From: Cephalotrichum gorgonifer
Taxonomy: Eukaryota > Ascomycota > Sordariomycetes > Microascales > Microascaceae
Direction of reading: 5' to 3'
Assembly (NCBI GenBank): GCA_900312665.1
Contig: ONZQ02000003.1
Location: forward strand, 2,008,391-2,072,390
Length of the DNA: 64,000 nt
Position numbers and translations under genes: made by a program. The notes under the pieces are model-generated. The model was not told the DNA's origin, did no database searches, and saw only the letters and a list, made by a program, of their open reading frames with translations. This document shows, piece by piece, positions 23,257-34,066 of this stretch. Numbering within the stretch: position 1 is the stretch's first letter; every line of letters starts with the position of its first letter.

Positions 23257-24423
23257 CTTGCCGGAGAATGCTGGGGTAGTCGGTCATTCAGAAGAGACGT
23301 AGTCGGGAAGTGTGGGAGCGACGCAGGCAGGTCTACTTTGCGGTTTGAATCTTGGAGATGTTGTGTCATGAGGGTAGGGTCGCGTTTCGGGAGGAAGGAG
23401 CCACAAGTATGGGAAACGAGGAAGGCGTCGTCAGGTGGGAAGTCGCTTCGCGGCTCTAGGAGTTTGGAGTGGAGTCGTCAGGTTGGGATACCCTGTGTTT
23501 CCTTTCCGGTCAGTAAAATTAGTATGTAGAGGAAGATCCTCTCCGATATGTCGCAGAAAGAGAGATACAGGTGCTGGAATGTTGTAGCTCGAAGCAGCTT
23601 CAAGTGGGAATGTGGTTGATGGTTGGTGGTTGGTGGTTGCTCGTGACCGGGGAAAGGAAGGAGTAGGCGAGGAAAGGTAAAGGCTACAAATCGAATGCAT
23701 GTATGGTGTGCATGTGTTCTTGGAAGGTGCGCAGGAACGGAAAGATCGGTCCCGAATTGGGGTTGGGATCGATGCAAACTGCAAACATGCGACTAACCTC
23801 GAAGTCCATCGAAGGTAGGTCGGAGTGGAAATTGTCCCCAGCTTCCTTCAGGTGCTTTGCATACCCATTAGGCTATCTATTAGGAGAATATGAAAGCGAA
23901 GAAGCAAATATGGCTTCGAAACATTTAACAAGAGAAGGAGCGACGAACTTGGTACTAGGGATCGTGAAAAAAAGTTAGAGCTAGGTTATTAGGGTCATTT
24001 GGTTGGAGATGTCGTCGCGGGACACGTCCAGCTGGTATGGCACGGCAGGCTAGTGGGCCATTAAGACCCCTGCCAGATACCAAAGGGTACTACTCGTAGA
24101 TGACGGGCGACAGTAGTGGCGGCGGTGGCGGTGGCTCAAATTGTGGCTGACCTATTAAACTTGTCGCTGGTAGCTGGGTCTGAGCGGACAATAGCCATCT
24201 AGGTTACAACAATAAGATCACTTCAAACCCTTACAATACTAACTAATATGTGATGTGGTGGTTCCAGAAACCTAGGTGCTCAACCTTTCTCTTTTATCTC
24301 TACCGAGGGTAGAAAGGCTGGGGGAAGTCCCTAGTAACAAGATTTTGTTCCCTCCTACCATTACCACCGCTGTGAAAGAACAATTTTACTCCGCCCCTCC
24401 CAGGACTGCCCAACCGAGCCTTC
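23257..24423. other. intergenic stretch, SEN1 promoter side
   Basis: Upstream of SEN1 and downstream of the glycosylase. It contains simple GGTT repeats near 23613-23639 and a GGC/GGT-rich patch near 24115. No gene seen. Confidence 0.5.
23613..23639. repeat. GGTTGGT simple repeat
   Basis: GGTTGATGGTTGGTGGTTGGTGG-type tandem repeat, with no coding role seen. Confidence 0.7.
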
Positions 24424-25891
24424 TCACTCCGCCAGCCTCGTTTCCTTATTCGCCTGGTTCTTTTTCCCTTCCACCTGATCTAACTTCTTTCCCTCTACAT
24501 TCCCCTTAAAACTCTCCTCTTCCTCCTTTACTTTATGACCAAGTTTCCCCTTTCTCGGTGTCTTATTCCTCTCCAGAAGATGCTCCAAAACACAGCTGCT
24601 GCTATTCCAAGCCTCCGTCCCCTCGGCGGTGGCTGCTCGGCACCTATCACACGTCTGGCCATGGCGGATAAACAGCTGATGCAAGGCATACTTGAGATGG
24701 TCCGGAACCAGGTACTCGCAGTGCCAGAACGTCATTTCGGCGGAAGCCGTACCTGGCACCCACTTCAGCCACTTGCAGAAGCGGTGGACGTGCGTATCCA
24801 CCGCAAAACAGGGGACCCGAAGACAAAATAAGATCACGCAGGCGGCGGTCTTCACGCCAATGCGGGGATACCTGACCAGCTCACTCATGGCCTGCTGGGC
24901 CGTCTTCCCGTGCAGGTGGTCGAGTGATAAGGTCCTCCGCTCCGTCCAGACCATGTCTAGAATCTTCTTAATGTCCGCGGCTTTCGAGTTTGCGAGTCCC
25001 CCACGCTTGATCGTGTCGGTGAGCTCCTCGACGGGGGCCAGTCGGACTTTGTTCCACCTAACACTGCCTTTTCCGACCCCACAGCGAACGGTGCCATACT
25101 TGTTGACAAGCGCCGTGAAAGCCTCATTGGCTGCCACCATGGTGGTAGCAGCACTCAGCAACGTTCTCATCAGCGCGTCCAGGACGGAGGGGACCTCCCC
25201 GCAGCCGGCTACGGTAAGTGAAGGAGGAGGTATTGTCGCAGGAGCTTTAACTTTCCCGTGGAGCTCCGTAAGCAGTCGATGAACCTCTTCGCAGGCCTCG
25301 ATGGTAGGGCCCTGCCAATATGGAAAGGGCGTCTGTCCAAACATCAGACCGTAGGGGTTGTCCTTCGTCTTTCGCCGAATACGTTTGGGGACGAGTGCCT
25401 TCTCATCCTGCTTGTCATTTGCCCCGAGAGGGGGCGAGGGGAGGCCGGACTCGGGATCTATATCCAACCGGGGCTGTTTCTCGGGAGTTGTGTTCAAGCC
25501 CGCCTCGCCGTTAATCTGGCTATCGCTCACGGCGCTCTTGGAAACGTTGTCCGAATTTGGAAGAAGTCTTGGACCGGAGTTATTGGGCTCATGGTCTTCC
25601 TATGGGCAGACGTATTAGCTACTCGAGGCTCGGGACCTTGGTTCGCTTCTCGACACTGTAATCCTGTGCCCTATGCCTTACATGTGCGACTTGAGGGACA
25701 ATTATCTTCGGGGCTAGACCACTGTTTCCTAAGTTATGAGGCAACTCATCCCAGCCCCCTCGCACAGGCTGAGACGGCCCCTTTCGACGAGCCCGCTTCT
25801 GGGGTCGCTCAATGATGACCTGGTCCACCTCGGGCTGGTTTTCACGAGTTGGCCCTTCGGCGCTTCGTTTGGTAGATGCTCGAGTTCTCAT
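24424..25891 (-). CDS. HhH-GPD DNA glycosylase, endonuclease III-like, without a full Fe-S motif
   Basis: Two exons, complement of 24424-25599 and, most likely, 25766-25891 give 433 residues. The acceptor (CCCATAG after a CTAATAC branch site) is clear. The donor GTGCGA at 25765 is the best phase-0 choice but is not certain. The start MRTRASTKRS and the following KRARRK look like a nuclear signal. The core has the helix-hairpin-helix RYPRIGVKTAACVI with Lys at about 292, aligned with the catalytic Lys of endonuclease III, and FAVDTHVHR with Asp at about 310, the essential Asp. This family excises damaged bases in base-excision repair. The C-terminal C-x6-C-x2-C-x5-C cluster motif is not intact: only a single CDRC pair is visible. 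The tail is Lys/Glu-rich. The exact damage specificity is unknown. Confidence 0.85.
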
Positions 25892-26707
25892 CGCGTGGGA
25901 ACAGAAACCCGTTAGCGAGTTTAGAAGTATCCAGTCTAGCCCTGGAGTCCAGAAACTACACCAATCTTTGTCGAGAAGGTAGCTGGGGGTTGGATGGAAC
26001 GGGAGCGTGAGTGTGAACAGAAGAGCTAGGTTAAATGTAAGCTGGTCGTGGTTGTCTTCGATCTTCCTCGTACATCCCGACAGGTTCACAAGTCCACAAG
26101 TCCGTAAAAGATATCTTTAGCGAATGCCACCTTCCATCCCCCATTTCACTCCAGCCAGGTTCCAATCTGGTGGTCTGGTGGTCTGGTAGGCTGGTGCATA
26201 TAGGTAATTATAAGCACAATGGAGGGGATCGCACCTACCTAGTTAGGAGGAGCGGCAAGGCAAGACGGACTGGGTGCTCCTGCCTCTAATGAAAGCCATC
26301 CACCAATATTCCAGTGGCATATGGCATGTGCAAGCGGGTACGGGTCCAATAAACTTTACAAAGGCAAAGCACATCTCATCACATCCCATCCATGTAATTG
26401 CCTGTGTAGCAGGTGGTAGAACAGCTCCCATAACGTCACCAGGTCAACACAGAAGGAAATTATCACTGTAAGTAACTAGCACAGTTTCCCGTAGACCATG
26501 AGGACACAGCAATCCTTGAAGAAGCCCGCATCATAAATTCAGGAAGTTGGTATGGTAAAAATGCTATTTAATCGAAGTGCAAACGCCAGCCAGCCCTGCC
26601 CGTTTTCCATTCCCACCACACAAAGGAAAATTAGTTGCTCTAGCAGCTACTACCCTACTACCCATCTGTTCTCCTGTCTCCACATCAGACAACATAGAGC
26701 CCATTAA
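25892..26707. other. intergenic stretch, no supported gene
   Basis: Promoter side of the glycosylase and 3' side of the SH3 protein gene. It includes a short TGGTGGTC tandem near 26167-26195. No gene or RNA recognised. Confidence 0.5.
26167..26195. repeat. TGGTGGTC tandem repeat
   Basis: Three imperfect copies of a CTGGTGGT unit. Simple repeat only. Confidence 0.6.
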
Positions 26708-27626
26708 TTAGAAGATGCTGTTCACAATGTTGCTTCCAATCGTCGCGCCCGCGCCGAAAATAGCGGCGTTTCCGAGCCTGGTAAGAGCTGGTTAGCAATC
26801 ACGTCCCTGTGTAGCCTCCGTCGCCTGCCTCTACTGCAGGTGGCGCCGTATACGCATCATGCAAAAGGGGGGGGGCACCTACTTCTTGCCAAACTTCTTC
26901 CCGTGCTGCTCCATCTTGCCGCCCCCGGAAGACCCTTCACCACCGCCCTGCGCAACTGCCATCGGCGGAGCTTGGCTGTTGTAGGGGTTGACGGGAGCCG
27001 CGGGCCCCTGGTATGCCACGGGCGCAGCGGGCTGGGGAGGCCCGCTCTTCTCGTCTAGCTGCACGTAGTTCTGCGGGAAGATCCCCTCCTGCCCGGTCCT
27101 CAGGTTCGTCCCCATCCACCAGTCCGCGTTCATGTACTCGTGGACCGCGATGCGGTCGTCCTTCTCGAAGCTCACGTCGCGAGGGTCGGGGCCCTGGTAT
27201 TTATACAGGGCACGGGCGTGTGCGAGGATGGGCTTAGTCGGGGCCGGCGGCGGGGGGGGCTGGTTCCGGGCAGGGAGGGACGGGGGCCCTGTTTGGCTGT
27301 AGGCCGGGGGTGCGGACTTGGGCGGCGCGTACACGGAGGAGACGGGGGTGGCGTTGTTCGATCTGGGGGCGGATGCACCGGAGAGGGAGGCCTCGGGTGG
27401 GAGGAGGTTGGTGATGGCTTCGTAGTCGGCGTCGTTGAGGATGCCCTTTTCCATGAGGGACTCTAGCTCCTAGGAAAATGTTAGCATGTCGCAAAAAACT
27501 TGTCGCTGTCGGCGCCGCCGTTTCGCTCGATGGCGGCTAGCTAAGGGCCGGTTCCCGCGGGGATCGACGTACATTCTTGATGTTCCGCAACGAGCGGTTT
27601 GTTTCGATGATCGCCTGCCTATCCAT
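26708..27626 (-). CDS. PIN3: SH3 protein of the Lsb1/Pin3 family
   Basis: Three exons, complement of 26708-26777, 26883-27469 and 27573-27626, give 236 residues. It starts MDRQAIIETNRSLRNIKN, followed by a helical segment (ELESLMEKGILNDADYEAI). A Pro-rich linker carries PPAYSQTGPPSLPARNQPP, itself an SH3-ligand-like stretch. The single SH3 domain (about residues 98-153) is canonical: ARALYKYQGPDPRDVSFEKDD, WWMGTN and GIFPQNYVQL. The tail is Pro/Ala/Gly-rich and ends with the conserved glycine-rich hydrophobic LGNAAIFGAGATIGSNIVNS. In yeast, Lsb1 and Pin3/Lsb2 bind the Pro-rich part of Las17 and tune actin patch assembly. A LAS17 homologue lies about 17 kb away in this window. The first exon is only 18 codons. 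Confidence 0.92.
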
Positions 27627-28962
27627 CTTGGGCGGGTCGCGTACGGGGATTGGCGGGAGAATGAAGGGTTCGGAGTGCGGTGTATTAAAAAGGAGGGCTT
27701 GTCGAAATGGTAGATAAGGTACAGGGCGGAGGTGTTGAGTGAAGGTATTGGAAGGATCTGGCTCCCGCCGACGTTTGATGTTGGTTCAACAAGGGGTGTG
27801 GGGCGCGGCCAAGGCCCAGGCGTGGACCATGGAGGGGCTGTCACTCGAAATCACCCCAGGGTGGCGGAGTAGTCGGGGACACAGGAGCTCGGCACTGCGG
27901 ATGACCATGGGCTATATAATTATATTGCATTTCCTGCAAACTCCCCTCCACCAGGTTCGTCCTCGCATTCCGCCGTGTCTCTCATCCTGGCTCCATGTCA
28001 GGAGTTAGCAAAGATGCTCACAGGGCTGACCTGACCTCGCTTGTGCTTGGCGGGGTCCACAGTCCACGCAAGCCTGTGAGGGGCTCCACCCATCGACAGG
28101 GGAGCAAGTTTGAAATGTTCCTAATACCAACACATTAGTCGAGCAACGGAGCCATAGAATGTTGGTTGGCCCCCTCATGCGGGGCGGGCGCCCGCGGTGG
28201 GCCGCTCTACCGAGCTGGCAGCTGCAGTGGCATGTTCATACGGCTGTCTGCAGCTGCTTTTAGGAACGTTATCGATAAGCCCCGCTAAGTTACAAACCGG
28301 TCCATATCCAGACCCGCACATCTCCAAGCGGCAACGGGGAAGACCTGGTGGCGATCAAGGCCAGAGGTGGCTCGGACGCTCCTCATCTCGAGCCATTTTG
28401 GCATTGCCGCTAATCCTCGGTACTGAATCTTTTCCTAGGATTCATAGGACGACCAGATCTTATTATGAGAGGAGCATATCCGTTGTGTACAATGCAACTG
28501 GTCTTGTCTTCTCCGTCCTCGTACCCAAATATTCTCCATGGTTTGCTTTCTTTCCACATATTCCTACCTATCCTGTTATATGTACCTTTATCTCACTTTT
28601 AGTTCAATCTTTTCCCTAAAGTGTACTTAGCGCGCACAATTAGCGTATTACTTGATATCACGATGTTGAACCCACTACTTGCCGACCATCGTTTGAAATC
28701 GCGTAATCAAGGCCAAGATATCTCGATCTCCCGAGTCCCACGTCTCGGTTTGACTGAGTCATTTATCTTTTCACACTATTTATACAGCTCTCACCTTCCC
28801 CTTCTTAACCCTCCACGGATCAATCTTAGCCGCTGAGGTGAACACTGAAAGCCAAATCGAATATTTGTCTCAGTCTGACACAACTTGGTGTCGTCCTCCG
28901 GTCCGGTATCTGTCCACCTCATTGGATAGCTATATACTCAGTCGAGTGTGTAATGCCGAAAG
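27627..28962. other. divergent promoter region of PIN3 and ade4
   Basis: About 1.3 kb between two divergent genes. Near ade4 it holds a TGAGTCA site (28755-28761), a TATA-like TTTATACAG (about 28775), an ATTGG (inverted CCAAT, about 28921) and a TATATACT. No additional gene is supported. A 140-residue frame near 28197 lacks any recognisable feature. Confidence 0.55.
28755..28761. promoter_or_regulatory. TGAGTCA, Gcn4/Cpc1-type site upstream of ade4
   Basis: A perfect 7-base palindromic TGAGTCA sits 202 bases before the ade4 start. This is the consensus for the bZIP activator Gcn4 (Cpc1/CpcA in filamentous fungi), and yeast ADE4 is a known target. Binding here is inferred. Confidence 0.6.
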
Positions 28963-30612
28963 ATGTGCGGAATCCTAGGACTTATACTCGGTGACGTCGA
29001 GGGGAACTCGGCAACTACCAACGCCGCCGTCGAACTTCACGAAGCCCTCTACTATCTCCAGCACCGAGGCCAGGATGCTTGCGGCATAGTGACGAGCGCC
29101 TCTTCCGGCGGCCGCATCTCACAATGCAAGGGGCAGGGCATGGCGAGTAAGGTCTTCAACGACGGCAGGCGCATCAAGGATCTACCGGGGTTCGCGGGTA
29201 TCGGCCACCTGCGATACCCGACCAGCGGCGGCGCGGGTCCCGAGGCGCAGCCCTTCTACGTCAACTCCCCGTACGGGATCTGCATGGCGCACAACGGCAA
29301 CCTCGTCAACACTGGGGAGCTCCGGAGGTTCCTCGACCAGGAGGCGCACAGGCACATCAACACCGACAGCGACAGCGAGCTGATGCTGAACGTCTTCGCC
29401 AACGAGCTCAACGAGACCGGCAAGGCCCGCGTCAACCGCGAGGACATCTTCAGCGCGCTCGAGCGTATGTACGCGCGGTGCAACGGCGGCTGGGCCTGCA
29501 CGACCATGATAGCCGGCTTCGGCATCCTCGGCTTCCGCGACCCCAACGGCATCCGGCCCCTCGTTATTGGGTCGCGCCCCTCCGACACCTTCGGCACCGA
29601 CTACATGCTCGCGTCGGAGTCCATCGCGCTGCGCCGGCTCGGCTTCGGCGACGTCAAGGACATCCTCCCCGGCCAGGCCGTCTTCATCCAGAAGGGCTGC
29701 GCCCCCGTCTACCACCAGGTCCAGCCGCAGGCGTCGTACTCTATCGACATGTTCGAGTACGTCTACTTCGCCCGCCCCGACACCGAGATGGACGGCATCA
29801 GCGTCTACCGCGCCCGCCAGCGCATGGGCTACAAGCTCGCCGAGAAGATCAAGCGCACCCTCCCCGCCGAGGTCCTCCGCCAGATCGACGTCGTCATCCC
29901 CATCCCCGAGACCTCCAACACCTCCGCCGCAAGCGTCTCCGAGGCCCTCGGGATCCCCTTCTGCGGCGCCTTCGTGAAGAACAGGTACGTGTTCCGCAGC
30001 TTCATCATGCCGGGCCAGGAGCAGCGCCGGAAGTCCGTCCGGAGGAAGCTCAGCACCATCGACTCCGAGTTCGCGGGCCGCTGCGTCCTCCTCATAGACG
30101 ACAGCATCGTCCGCGGCACCACGAGCCGCGAGATCGTCACGATGGCGCGGGAGGCCGGCGCCAAGATCATCGTACTTGCGTCCTGCTCGCCGCCGATCCT
30201 CTACCCCCACGTCTACGGCATCGACCTCGCCACCCCCAAGGAGCTCGTCGCCCACGGCCGCGACTGTTCCGAGATCACCAAGTCCATCGGCGCCGATCAC
30301 GTCGTCTACCAGGATCTCGACGACCTAGTGACGGCCGTGGCCGAGCTATCCCCGCGGGGCCCCACGCAGAGATTCGAGGTCGGCGTGTTCTGTGGGAAGT
30401 ACACGACGGAGATCACGGATGAGTATCTCGAGCACCTGGGGAGCACGCGGGGAAAGGGGCGAGCCCACGCGGGAGGTGGGCCGGCGCTCGTCGCCTCGAG
30501 TGGGCCTGTATTCACTGCGCAAACGCCCGCCTCCGCGAACGGGGTTGATCACGCCCCGGCGGAGGCTCTGAAGGCGCCGACATCGCCAGAGAACCAGGAG
30601 GATATCAAGTAA
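28963..30612 (+). CDS. ade4: amidophosphoribosyltransferase (purine step 1)
   Basis: Single exon, 549 residues. It makes 5-phosphoribosylamine from PRPP and glutamine, the committed step of purine synthesis, in the cytosol. It begins MCGILGLILGD, so Cys2 becomes the N-terminal nucleophile after Met removal and there is no propeptide. The glutaminase half shows YLQHRGQDACGI, GHLRYPTSG, MAHNGNLVN, TDSDSEL and GFRDPNGIRPL. The transferase half shows VIPIPETSNTSA, KNRYVFRSFIMPGQ and the PRPP loop VLLIDDSIVRGTTS at 375-388. The last about 45 residues are low-complexity. A Gcn4-type site lies upstream. The stop at 30610-30612 overlaps a potential intron donor (GTAAGC at 30609), so an alternative last exon is possible. 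Confidence 0.97.
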   Translation: MCGILGLILGDVEGNSATTNAAVELHEALYYLQHRGQDACGIVTSASSGGRISQCKGQGMASKVFNDGRRIKDLPGFAGIGHLRYPTSGGAGPEAQPFYVNSPYGICMAHNGNLVNTGELRRFLDQEAHRHINTDSDSELMLNVFANELNETGKARVNREDIFSALERMYARCNGGWACTTMIAGFGILGFRDPNGIRPLVIGSRPSDTFGTDYMLASESIALRRLGFGDVKDILPGQAVFIQKGCAPVYHQVQPQASYSIDMFEYVYFARPDTEMDGISVYRARQRMGYKLAEKIKRTLPAEVLRQIDVVIPIPETSNTSAASVSEALGIPFCGAFVKNRYVFRSFIMPGQEQRRKSVRRKLSTIDSEFAGRCVLLIDDSIVRGTTSREIVTMAREAGAKIIVLASCSPPILYPHVYGIDLATPKELVAHGRDCSEITKSIGADHVVYQDLDDLVTAVAELSPRGPTQRFEVGVFCGKYTTEITDEYLEHLGSTRGKGRAHAGGGPALVASSGPVFTAQTPASANGVDHAPAEALKAPTSPENQEDIK

Positions 30613-31253
30613 GCCACCACCTACCCCGTTGCGTTTCCCCGTTACCCATTATTCCCACTCGTCTGTGACACTGGGGTACAGGGTGTACTGACGCTCTATG
30701 ATAGCTTACACAACAACCTCTTGGACGAGAACAAATAAGATATCTCTCGATACCCAACCCAGGGGGGCAAGGGGAGATTGGAGATTACATTTAATTGGTC
30801 TTTTGGTTGGTTCCATTTTGAAATCGTTTTTGCCGTTCTTGGTCTTGATAGGGAATCGGAGTCGGATAGTCATTTGGCCTAGAGCATGCATTTTATATAT
30901 GTCATGAACTCTCCCTTTCTGCTTCTGCCCGAGATCCCCTTTATGTTGCTTAATATTGGTATCTACGGCTGATTAGTACCGCGATCTGATCCCGCCGTGC
31001 CCACCCATGTTGTACAAACTTCACCCGCCCAGAGGTTGCCGTGATCTTTGTGGAGAGATGGGCAGTGGGAATAGGCGGTAGCGCGAGGGGCATACGGCAG
31101 GTAGAATGCCCCGGTAAAGAACCCTGTCCAGGTAAGGGACCCCTGCGATCGACACTATATTTGGTGAAAAGAAATCATACTTTTCTATTCAGTTGGAGCG
31201 AGCCCCCGCTTAGTCTAAACTACACACAAACCACCTGTCCCGAAGCCCCCCTT
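30613..31253. other. convergent 3' region between ade4 and the methylcitrate dehydratase gene
   Basis: It carries both 3' ends. AT-rich near 30780-30960. No gene seen. Confidence 0.6.
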
Positions 31254-33118
31254 TCAGAGGAACTTGCTATCCTTGACGACGTAGAGGTCGACATACTCGT
31301 CCACGGACATGGAGTCCAGCTTGCTCCCGTTGGTGCCAAGCTCGACGAGCTGCTCGACCCTCTCGGGGCTGAAGTGCGGCTCGAGGTGCCTCTTGTACTT
31401 CTTGAGGATCTCGGGCTTCGCCTCCTCCCTCCTCAGCTTGTGGCCCAGCGGGGCCTCGACGACGACCTCGGGCAGTACGGTGCCGTCCTCGAGCGTGACG
31501 GTCAGGGCGTTGGCGATGGTCCTCAGCTCCGGGTTGTGGTAGTCCTCGGTGAACTTGGGGTCCTCGACGCACGAGATGCGCTTGCGCAGGGACTCGACGA
31601 GAGGGGAGGTGGCGGCCTCGGAGCCGTCGGGGTAGTCGGTGGCCTCGAGGCGGCCGTAGGTGAGCATCACGGCGCACATGTACTGGATGCAGTGGTCGCG
31701 GTCGGCGAAGTTGTCCATGGGCTTGAACTGCTTGTCGATGATGCGGACGCAGGCCTCGTGCGTGCGGCAGGTGATGGACTTGATGTCCTCCGCGGACTTG
31801 CCCATGGCCTTTAGGGTATCGTAGATCTTAGAGCTGGCCTCGATGGCGGTCTGGGAGTGGAACTCGGCTATTCTTTGGTTAGTGGGTGGGGGGTTGAAGG
31901 AGAAAGAGGGGCCGTGGGTATAGGGGCTGCAAGGAGGGGAACATACCAGGATAGGACACCTTGAAGAGGACGTTCTCCATGACGTAGCTGCCATACGGCC
32001 TCTGGAACTCAAACTTCTTCCCCTTGAACAGCACGTCGTAGAATCCCCACACGGGGGCGGACAGTACGGTCGGCACGCCCTTCTCGCCCTTCAGGACCTT
32101 GAGCGCGAGGTTCACGGCCCGCTGGCAAGCATCACCGGCGGCCCAGCTCTTCCTCGACATCGTGTTAGGCGTGTGCCTGTACGTCCTCAGGCTCTGGCCG
32201 TCCACCCAGGCCTGGGTGATGGCGTCGGCGGTCTGGGCCTCGGTGAGCCCCAGCATCTTGGAGACGACGGCGGTGGAGGCGACCTTTACGAGCACGACGT
32301 GGTCGAGGCCGACCTTGTTGTACGAGTTCAGCAGCGCGAGGCCGCCCTGGATCTCGTGGGCGCGGATCATGGCCTCGAGCACGTCCCGCACGGTGAGGGT
32401 CCTGCCGCCCGCCACGTTGCCGCCGGCCCGGTTCGTCCGCGTGACCCAGTCGGCGACGGCGAGGATGGCGCCGAGGTTGTCAGAGGGGTGGCCCCACTCG
32501 GCCGCGAGCCAGCAGTCGTTGTAGTCGAGCCACCGGATGGCGGCGCCGATGTTGAAGGCGCCGTTGATGGGGTCGAGCACGAAGTCCGTGCCCGGCACGC
32601 GGGTCCCGTGGGGGACGATGGTCCCCGGGACGGTGGGGCCCAGGAGCTTGGAGCACTCCTTGAAGCGGAGGCCCTCAAGGCCGCAGCCGAGGGTGTCGAT
32701 GAAGACCCATCTGGCGGTGTCGAACTAGGATACCCCACTCTGTTAAAATCCGGTCCAACGGGTTCAATTGAGAGCGAAGAGATACCCATTGTTGTCCTTC
32801 GTCGAGGGTAACTCAATTGGGGGTTTAGAAATAACAACTTACAGCTAACTCCGAATCAATCGGCTTGTTGTGGACGTAGTTGGCGATGTCGCTGATCTCG
32901 GGGTCGTACACGACGTTCCCATCGGTGGCGGGGGCGGGGCCGCTCATCTTCCTTGCCGAGGTCGAGAAGCTCGCTGTGGTTCCGGCGACGAGGGTCCTCG
33001 GCGCAGCGGCAGCAAAGGTGGCAGTCCTTCCGAGTCGGGCGGATACTAGCGGGGTGGCTCGTCTGGCGAGGGCAATATTGCGGGAAACGGTTCTCAGGCT
33101 GCGGTTGACGGCGGACAT
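31254..33118 (-). CDS. PDH1: mitochondrial 2-methylcitrate dehydratase (PrpD)
   Basis: Three exons, complement of 31254-31867, 31947-32724 and 32843-33118, give 555 residues. Introns are 79 and 118 nt with GTATGT and GTAAGT donors. The first about 55 residues are a mitochondrial presequence rich in Arg, Ser and Ala, without acidic residues until later. The body is the MmgE/PrpD fold: LDYNDCWLAAEWGHPSDNLGAIL is the PrpD signature, followed by RTYRHTPNTMSRKSWAAGDACQRAV and later ITCRTHEACVRIIDKQFKPMDNFADRDHCIQYM. The enzyme dehydrates 2-methylcitrate in the methylcitrate cycle, which removes toxic propionyl-CoA from odd-chain fatty acids and branched amino acids. Cis-aconitate decarboxylase is in the same superfamily, but the WLAAEWGHPSDNLG block favours PrpD. 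No other methylcitrate-cycle gene is in the window. Confidence 0.95.
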
Positions 33119-34066
33119 GATTCTACGGCCAAATCGAATGTCTCGATCTCCCTCGTGGTTTTCCTTTCAAAGCAGTATTATACCCTTTGGGGAGAGGGAG
33201 AGATTGGTGGGAGAGGAGAGGACGAGAGAGAGGGAGTGAGGAGTGAGGAGTGAGGAGCAGAAGGGGGTTGCAATTGAGAAGCTCTCGTCATGTGAGTGTG
33301 TGGGGGAGGGGGCTGGCCTGCTATTATACTATGTACTTGTGCTGCTAAAGTAGAGCTTGGTGGGGTTTCTCGGCGCTTGATGCTTGGCTCCCCCACATAC
33401 CCCGGTCCCGCTCGTGCGAATCCCGAGGGTGGCCGAAGCGGGGACTAGTTAGGCCTCGGTTGCACGCGGGACAGTTGGAGTTGGAGGACACTACGAACCC
33501 CACCATCCCCTCCCCCGGCTCGGTGTTAATGGAGTGGCATATCTCCACCTCTGCCTCCACAATGCTAAATGCTACGAACACTACTCGTACGATATGTAGA
33601 AATTGTCGAGTCCGACCGAGTGTGGGGAAACGACGGTACAGGGGATCAATGGGGGTGTTTTGAAAAGAGGGTTTTTCTTGAATCTATGAAAATAAGACGT
33701 CGGATGTCAGTATCCGGTATTATAGCTATACCTGAGTAACAAAAAACCACTCCTCACCACCAATCCTGTGATAATACCAATCATCTCAAGTCCAACTGAG
33801 GCTAGATCCGATCCGCGAAATTCAAAATGGCGCCGACACAGACGCACGCTCTCCTGGGTACCGTACTCCATACATAACAACATCATCCCGCCAGGGAGAA
33901 AAAATGACCAAACTCCCCACTCCCCCCTTCTTCTGGTATCTTCATGAGCTCGTAAAATGCCGATTAAGCTTAGCAAACGCCCAAACCCCAACCTCCGCCA
34001 ACACGCGGAGGCAACCAGCCGGCTCCCTATGCTGCACCCTGCTCCATCCCCACAGTCCGTCCCGGG
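33119..34066. other. intergenic stretch, methylcitrate dehydratase promoter side
   Basis: It contains a GAGTGAG tandem near 33234-33258 just upstream of the dehydratase start, then unremarkable sequence up to the RBR ligase stop. No gene seen. Confidence 0.5.
33234..33258. repeat. GAGTGAG tandem repeat
   Basis: Three to four copies of GAGTGAG, about 120-140 bases upstream of the dehydratase ATG, inside a purine-rich stretch (AGAGGGAG). Confidence 0.75.

Noticed and set aside
25510..25530. Possible start of the glycosylase at the residues MSDSQ
   Set aside because: The codon there is GTG. The frame continues upstream to a good acceptor, and a preceding exon with an ATG at 25891 gives a better start.
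25600..25630. A 23-nt intron (GTAG...CATAG) in the glycosylase gene
   Set aside because: It is too short for a spliceosomal intron and its phase does not fit. A donor further upstream gives a normal 166-nt intron.
29182..30300. 372-residue open frame antisense to ade4
   Set aside because: It is a shadow of the strongly GC3-biased ade4 codons and is rich in Asp, Gly, Val and Leu, with no motif.
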